8,051 bases of DNA, taken from Candidatus Aenigmatarchaeota archaeon (GTDB lineage Archaea; Aenigmatarchaeota; Aenigmatarchaeia; PWEA01; JACRMZ01). Every line of letters begins with the position of its first letter. Position 1 is the stretch's first letter. The stretch is taken from assembly GCA_016219455.1 (NCBI GenBank), contig JACRMZ010000021.1, positions 1-8,051 of the forward strand, read 5' to 3'. The notes under the pieces were generated by a model that was given only the letters and a program-made list of their open reading frames with translations, was not told the DNA's origin and did no database searches. Below are positions 5,971 to 8,051 of this stretch, in pieces. The position numbers and the translations under genes were made by a program.

Positions 5971-6000
5971 CTTAAATCCATTACCCCAAAATGACAATAA

Positions 6001-6007
6001 AGGTGAT
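6001..6007 (+). promoter_or_regulatory. Ribosome-binding site AGGTGAT that decides between two adjacent ATGs
   Basis: AGGTGAT abuts the ATG at 6008 with no spacer and lies three bases before the ATG at 6011. The same site uses a three-base spacer for the gene at 5578 and for the gene at 4802, so the ATG at 6011 is the likelier start. Confidence 0.65.
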
Positions 6008-6010
6008 ATG

Positions 6011-6619
6011 ATGTACAAGAAAGTTTTTGATACGCACAATGAAGATTCCGTTTCTTACGGGACGGCTGAAGACAAGCTTACTGCCAAGGGTGTTGTTGGA
6101 AGCCTTGTTGGAACCATAGCCGGCGGGGCGGCACTCATCATAGGTTTAGAGTATGCGATTGACAAAGGCCCCATTTACTGGCTTGACCAAAGGGACTTGA
6201 AACGTATAATAAATAACGCATACGAAAACAAAGGCTCCGTGGAATATTCCGATATCAAGGACTGGAACGATTCAAAGTTCATGGAAAGCGGGATATTGGG
6301 GATAAACACCAAAAAGATGGTGGCTGAAGAGCTTTCAGAGCCCACCAAAGAGGAAGTCCGCACAATGGTGAAAGACGTTTACGAGGACGGCTCGCTAAGC
6401 TACGGAGAAAAGCTGAAGATACTTGACTGGCAGGATGCAAATATCTGGAGGAAGCAGGATTACAATATCGACATAAATGCCATGATAATAGACAGCATTG
6501 TCCGCTTCAGGCAAACACCAAATTACACGGCATTCGAGTCGGATATTTTCACAGTCCTGAACCACAAAGCCGGCCAGCCTATTGACATAGAAGCCGTAAC
6601 GAATTCGACTAAGAATTAA
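6011..6619 (+). CDS. Unknown single-span membrane protein with a duplicated YE-GS-Y-DW motif
   Basis: The protein is 202 aa from the ATG at 6011 (203 from the adjacent ATG at 6008). A hydrophobic, glycine-rich segment at about residues 27-46 is a probable membrane span. The rest is soluble and contains two related stretches, at about residues 66-87 and 119-142. Each has YE, a short gap, GS, then Y and finally DW.D (for example YENKGSVEY...DWND and YEDGSLSYGE...DWQD). The second copy holds DVYEDGSLSYGE, whose D, D, G, L and E fall at positions 1, 5, 6, 8 and 12 of an EF-hand loop; the first copy is degenerate. Calcium binding is therefore only a weak possibility. The stop lies one base from the stop of the convergent TerC gene. 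No family was recognised. Confidence 0.82.
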   Translation: MYKKVFDTHNEDSVSYGTAEDKLTAKGVVGSLVGTIAGGAALIIGLEYAIDKGPIYWLDQRDLKRIINNAYENKGSVEYSDIKDWNDSKFMESGILGINTKKMVAEELSEPTKEEVRTMVKDVYEDGSLSYGEKLKILDWQDANIWRKQDYNIDINAMIIDSIVRFRQTPNYTAFESDIFTVLNHKAGQPIDIEAVTNSTKN

Positions 6620-6620
6620 T

Positions 6621-7568
6621 CTATTTTGCGTCTTTTCCCTTCACAGCAAGGGACGCGATGACAGACAGCCCAAGGGTTCCAGCTACAACGAGCAGCGAGA
6701 TTTCAGTCGGTATCTTGTAAACCTGGTGGAAAACAAGCTCTGTAATGCTTGGAAGGAGCATCTTTGCCCCGACAAACACCAGAACGCCGGAAATCCCCAA
6801 CTTGAGGTATTTGAAAGTCTCCATCATTCCTGCAAGGAGGAAGTAGAGGCTCCTCAGGCCAAGGATGGCAAAAACATTGGAAGAGTACACGATAAACGGG
6901 TCAGTTGTTATTGATAATATTGCCGGAACCGAATCAACGGCAAACAAAAGGTCGCTGCTCTCAATCACGAGAAGTGAGACAAACAACGGCGTTGCCATGA
7001 GCTTTGCACCATCCCTAATGAAGAATTTGGAGCCATGGAAATCCTTTGTAACCGGAAGAAGCTTCCTGCAGTATTTTACGATTACATTGTCTTCTGGATG
7101 TATCTCAACCTCGTTCTCTGTGCCTATCTTTATTCCAGTATACACTAGGAAAATGCCGAAAATATATGAAATCCACTCGAACCTTTGGATAAGCGACACT
7201 CCGAGAAGGATCATTGCGCCGCGCATTACGAATGCCCCTATTATCCCCCAGAACAAGACACGCCTCTGATACTCTCCTTTGACCCCGAAATAGGAGAAAA
7301 TTATTATGAATACAAAAAGGTTATCAACGCTGAGCGATTCCTCTATTATGTATCCTGTTGTGAACTCCAGCGCGCTTTTTGGGCCGTTCCAAATATAAAC
7401 AAGGACGTTGAATGAAAGGGCAAGGGAAATCCATATGAAGCTCCATAGAAGGGCGTCTTTTCTCCCCAATACCTGGTGTTTTTTGCCGACTACCTGAAGG
7501 TCTATGTAAAGGGCCCCCAAGATAATGGCCGCAAAAATGGCCCATTCGGTCAATCCGACGCCAGTCAT
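6621..7568 (-). CDS. TerC/Alx-family integral membrane protein
   Basis: This is a 315-aa member of the TerC/Alx family, integral membrane proteins linked to metal homeostasis, notably manganese efflux, and named from tellurium resistance. About nine hydrophobic segments are visible, the first at residues 8-27. The two diagnostic acidic membrane motifs are present: EESLSVDN (residues 76-83, with E76, E77 and D82) and ESSDLLFAVDSVPA (residues 203-216, with E203, D206 and D212). These residues are thought to form the metal path. The length is close to that of E. coli Alx (about 320 aa). No cysteine- or histidine-rich cytosolic domain is fused. It lies between the antiporter gene upstream and the convergent unknown trio, and has its own promoter. 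The family call is secure; the ion transported by this member cannot be told from sequence alone. Confidence 0.96.
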   Translation of the reverse strand: MTGVGLTEWAIFAAIILGALYIDLQVVGKKHQVLGRKDALLWSFIWISLALSFNVLVYIWNGPKSALEFTTGYIIEESLSVDNLFVFIIIFSYFGVKGEYQRRVLFWGIIGAFVMRGAMILLGVSLIQRFEWISYIFGIFLVYTGIKIGTENEVEIHPEDNVIVKYCRKLLPVTKDFHGSKFFIRDGAKLMATPLFVSLLVIESSDLLFAVDSVPAILSITTDPFIVYSSNVFAILGLRSLYFLLAGMMETFKYLKLGISGVLVFVGAKMLLPSITELVFHQVYKIPTEISLLVVAGTLGLSVIASLAVKGKDAK

Positions 7569-7590
7569 AACGTAGAATAGTTGCGTTGCC

Positions 7591-7598
7591 TTAATAAA
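7591..7598 (-). promoter_or_regulatory. TATA-like box of the TerC-family gene
   Basis: Read on the minus strand this is TTTATTAA, with its centre about 26 bases upstream of the ATG at 7568. That is the usual archaeal TATA-to-start distance, so the transcript would begin at or next to the ATG. No Shine-Dalgarno sequence precedes the ATG, which agrees with a leaderless mRNA. The box lies in the 43-bp gap after the antiporter gene. Confidence 0.6.
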
Positions 7599-7611
7599 TG
7601 TTGGAGTTTTC

Positions 7612-8051
7612 CTAAATTAGGAACCTGTCGGAAAACGCTTTGCCAAAGGCGGTTATGTGCTCTTCACGCTCTTTCTCAAAGTCTTTCCCCTTTATCATTT
7701 CCCCGAGCTTTTTGGCCATCTCCTTGCCGGTGAGGACTTCAGGTATCATAACTATGTCCGCCCCGACTTTGTATAATCCCAGTGCCTCCTCGATGCTTGT
7801 TGCCCTTGCCATTATTTTTATTTTTTTGTTGACTTTCCGCGATTCCTCTATCACGAAGGACGCCATTGGGTAATCAGGAGCCGTGATAATTATGAAACGG
7901 GCCTTTTTCACTCCCAAAAGGTCGAGCGTGTAGTGGTTATCAGGAACACCATAAATGCAGTTGTGGCTTTTCAATGCGTCGACAATTTCGGGGTCATGGT
8001 CTATTACAATGTATTTCATGTCCTTGATATGGTCCAAAACCTCCCTGCCGG
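7612..8051 (-). CDS. Kef-type cation/proton antiporter, C-terminal TrkA-N (NAD-binding) domain, 5' end beyond window
   Basis: The frame is open to the right edge, so this is the C-terminal 145 residues of a longer gene. The visible part opens with GREVLDHIKDMKYIVIDHDPE, read from the edge: the end of the Rossmann glycine loop, the first helix, and strand 2 ending in an acidic residue that would hold the NAD ribose. It continues with the DLLGVKKARFIIITAPD and ALGLYKVGADIVMIPEVLTG stretches typical of TrkA-N (RCK) domains. Such domains sit at the C-terminus of CPA2 (KefB-type) monovalent cation/proton antiporters and potassium channels and gate them by binding nucleotides. The protein ends soon after the fold, with no TrkA-C domain, which favours an antiporter over a Trk system subunit. 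A TTG at 8037 is inside the domain and is not a real start. Confidence 0.88.
   Translation of the reverse strand, partial: GREVLDHIKDMKYIVIDHDPEIVDALKSHNCIYGVPDNHYTLDLLGVKKARFIIITAPDYPMASFVIEESRKVNKKIKIMARATSIEEALGLYKVGADIVMIPEVLTGKEMAKKLGEMIKGKDFEKEREEHITAFGKAFSDRFLI

Noticed and set aside
5956..5973. Hairpin AAGCTA-TAGCTT as a terminator
   Set aside because: The stem is only six A/T-rich pairs without a following T tract, and the next gene lies 37 bp on in the same direction.
8035..8037. Separate small protein starting at TTG 8037
   Set aside because: The frame continues upstream to the window edge with residues of the Rossmann glycine loop (GREV), so the TTG is internal.
1..8051. Mobile element, CRISPR array or tRNA
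   Set aside because: No transposase or integrase frame, no regularly spaced repeats and no cloverleaf-forming stretch was seen.

Overview
The window looks like chromosomal DNA of an archaeon, probably an uncultured one of the DPANN or a related small-genome type (inference; there is no rRNA or other marker gene to settle it). The evidence is the gene-start architecture. There are strong purine-rich Shine-Dalgarno sites of the form AGGTGAT or GAGGTGAT, A/T-rich TATA-like boxes about 25 bp upstream of the inferred transcript starts, a TATA box placed for a leaderless transcript ahead of the TerC gene, and tightly packed genes with 1-8 bp overlaps. No tRNA, rRNA, CRISPR array, insertion sequence or integrase was seen.

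Positions 1-4802 (minus strand) form one five-gene operon, interrupted by a frameshift, that reads as a ubiquitin-like conjugation/deconjugation system. In transcription order it contains: a 142-aa unknown protein whose last five residues are GGLEL; a 471-aa protein with an E2-like C-terminal domain (HP motif, then Cys404); a JAMM/JAB metallopeptidase with a complete E54...H117-x-H119-x7-S127-x2-D130 motif; an E1-like enzyme with two tandem ThiF Rossmann domains; and an unknown protein running off the left edge. The three recognisable proteins are the activating, conjugating and deconjugating parts of a ubiquitin-type cycle. The modifier itself is not certain. The 142-aa protein, the unknown left-edge protein and a gene outside the window are all possible.

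The E1 gene is broken in this sequence by an exact 19-bp tandem duplication (positions 1372-1410). Removing one copy joins the two halves into a single 457-codon frame, with an inactive N-terminal adenylation domain followed by an active one, the layout of eukaryotic E1 enzymes. The break may be a recent mutation, a reversible on/off variant or an assembly error.

Positions 4803-4919 are a divergent promoter region. To the right, positions 4923-6619 (plus strand) hold three unrecognised genes: a helical charged protein, a small basic protein with one hydrophobic segment, and a single-span membrane protein with an internal repeat. They share the promoter region with the ubiquitin-like operon but have no visible functional link to it.

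Positions 6621-8051 (minus strand) are ordinary housekeeping: a TerC/Alx-family membrane protein with its own promoter, and the C-terminal NAD-binding TrkA-N domain of a Kef-type cation/proton antiporter cut by the right edge. The plus-strand trio and the TerC gene converge with a single base between their stop codons.
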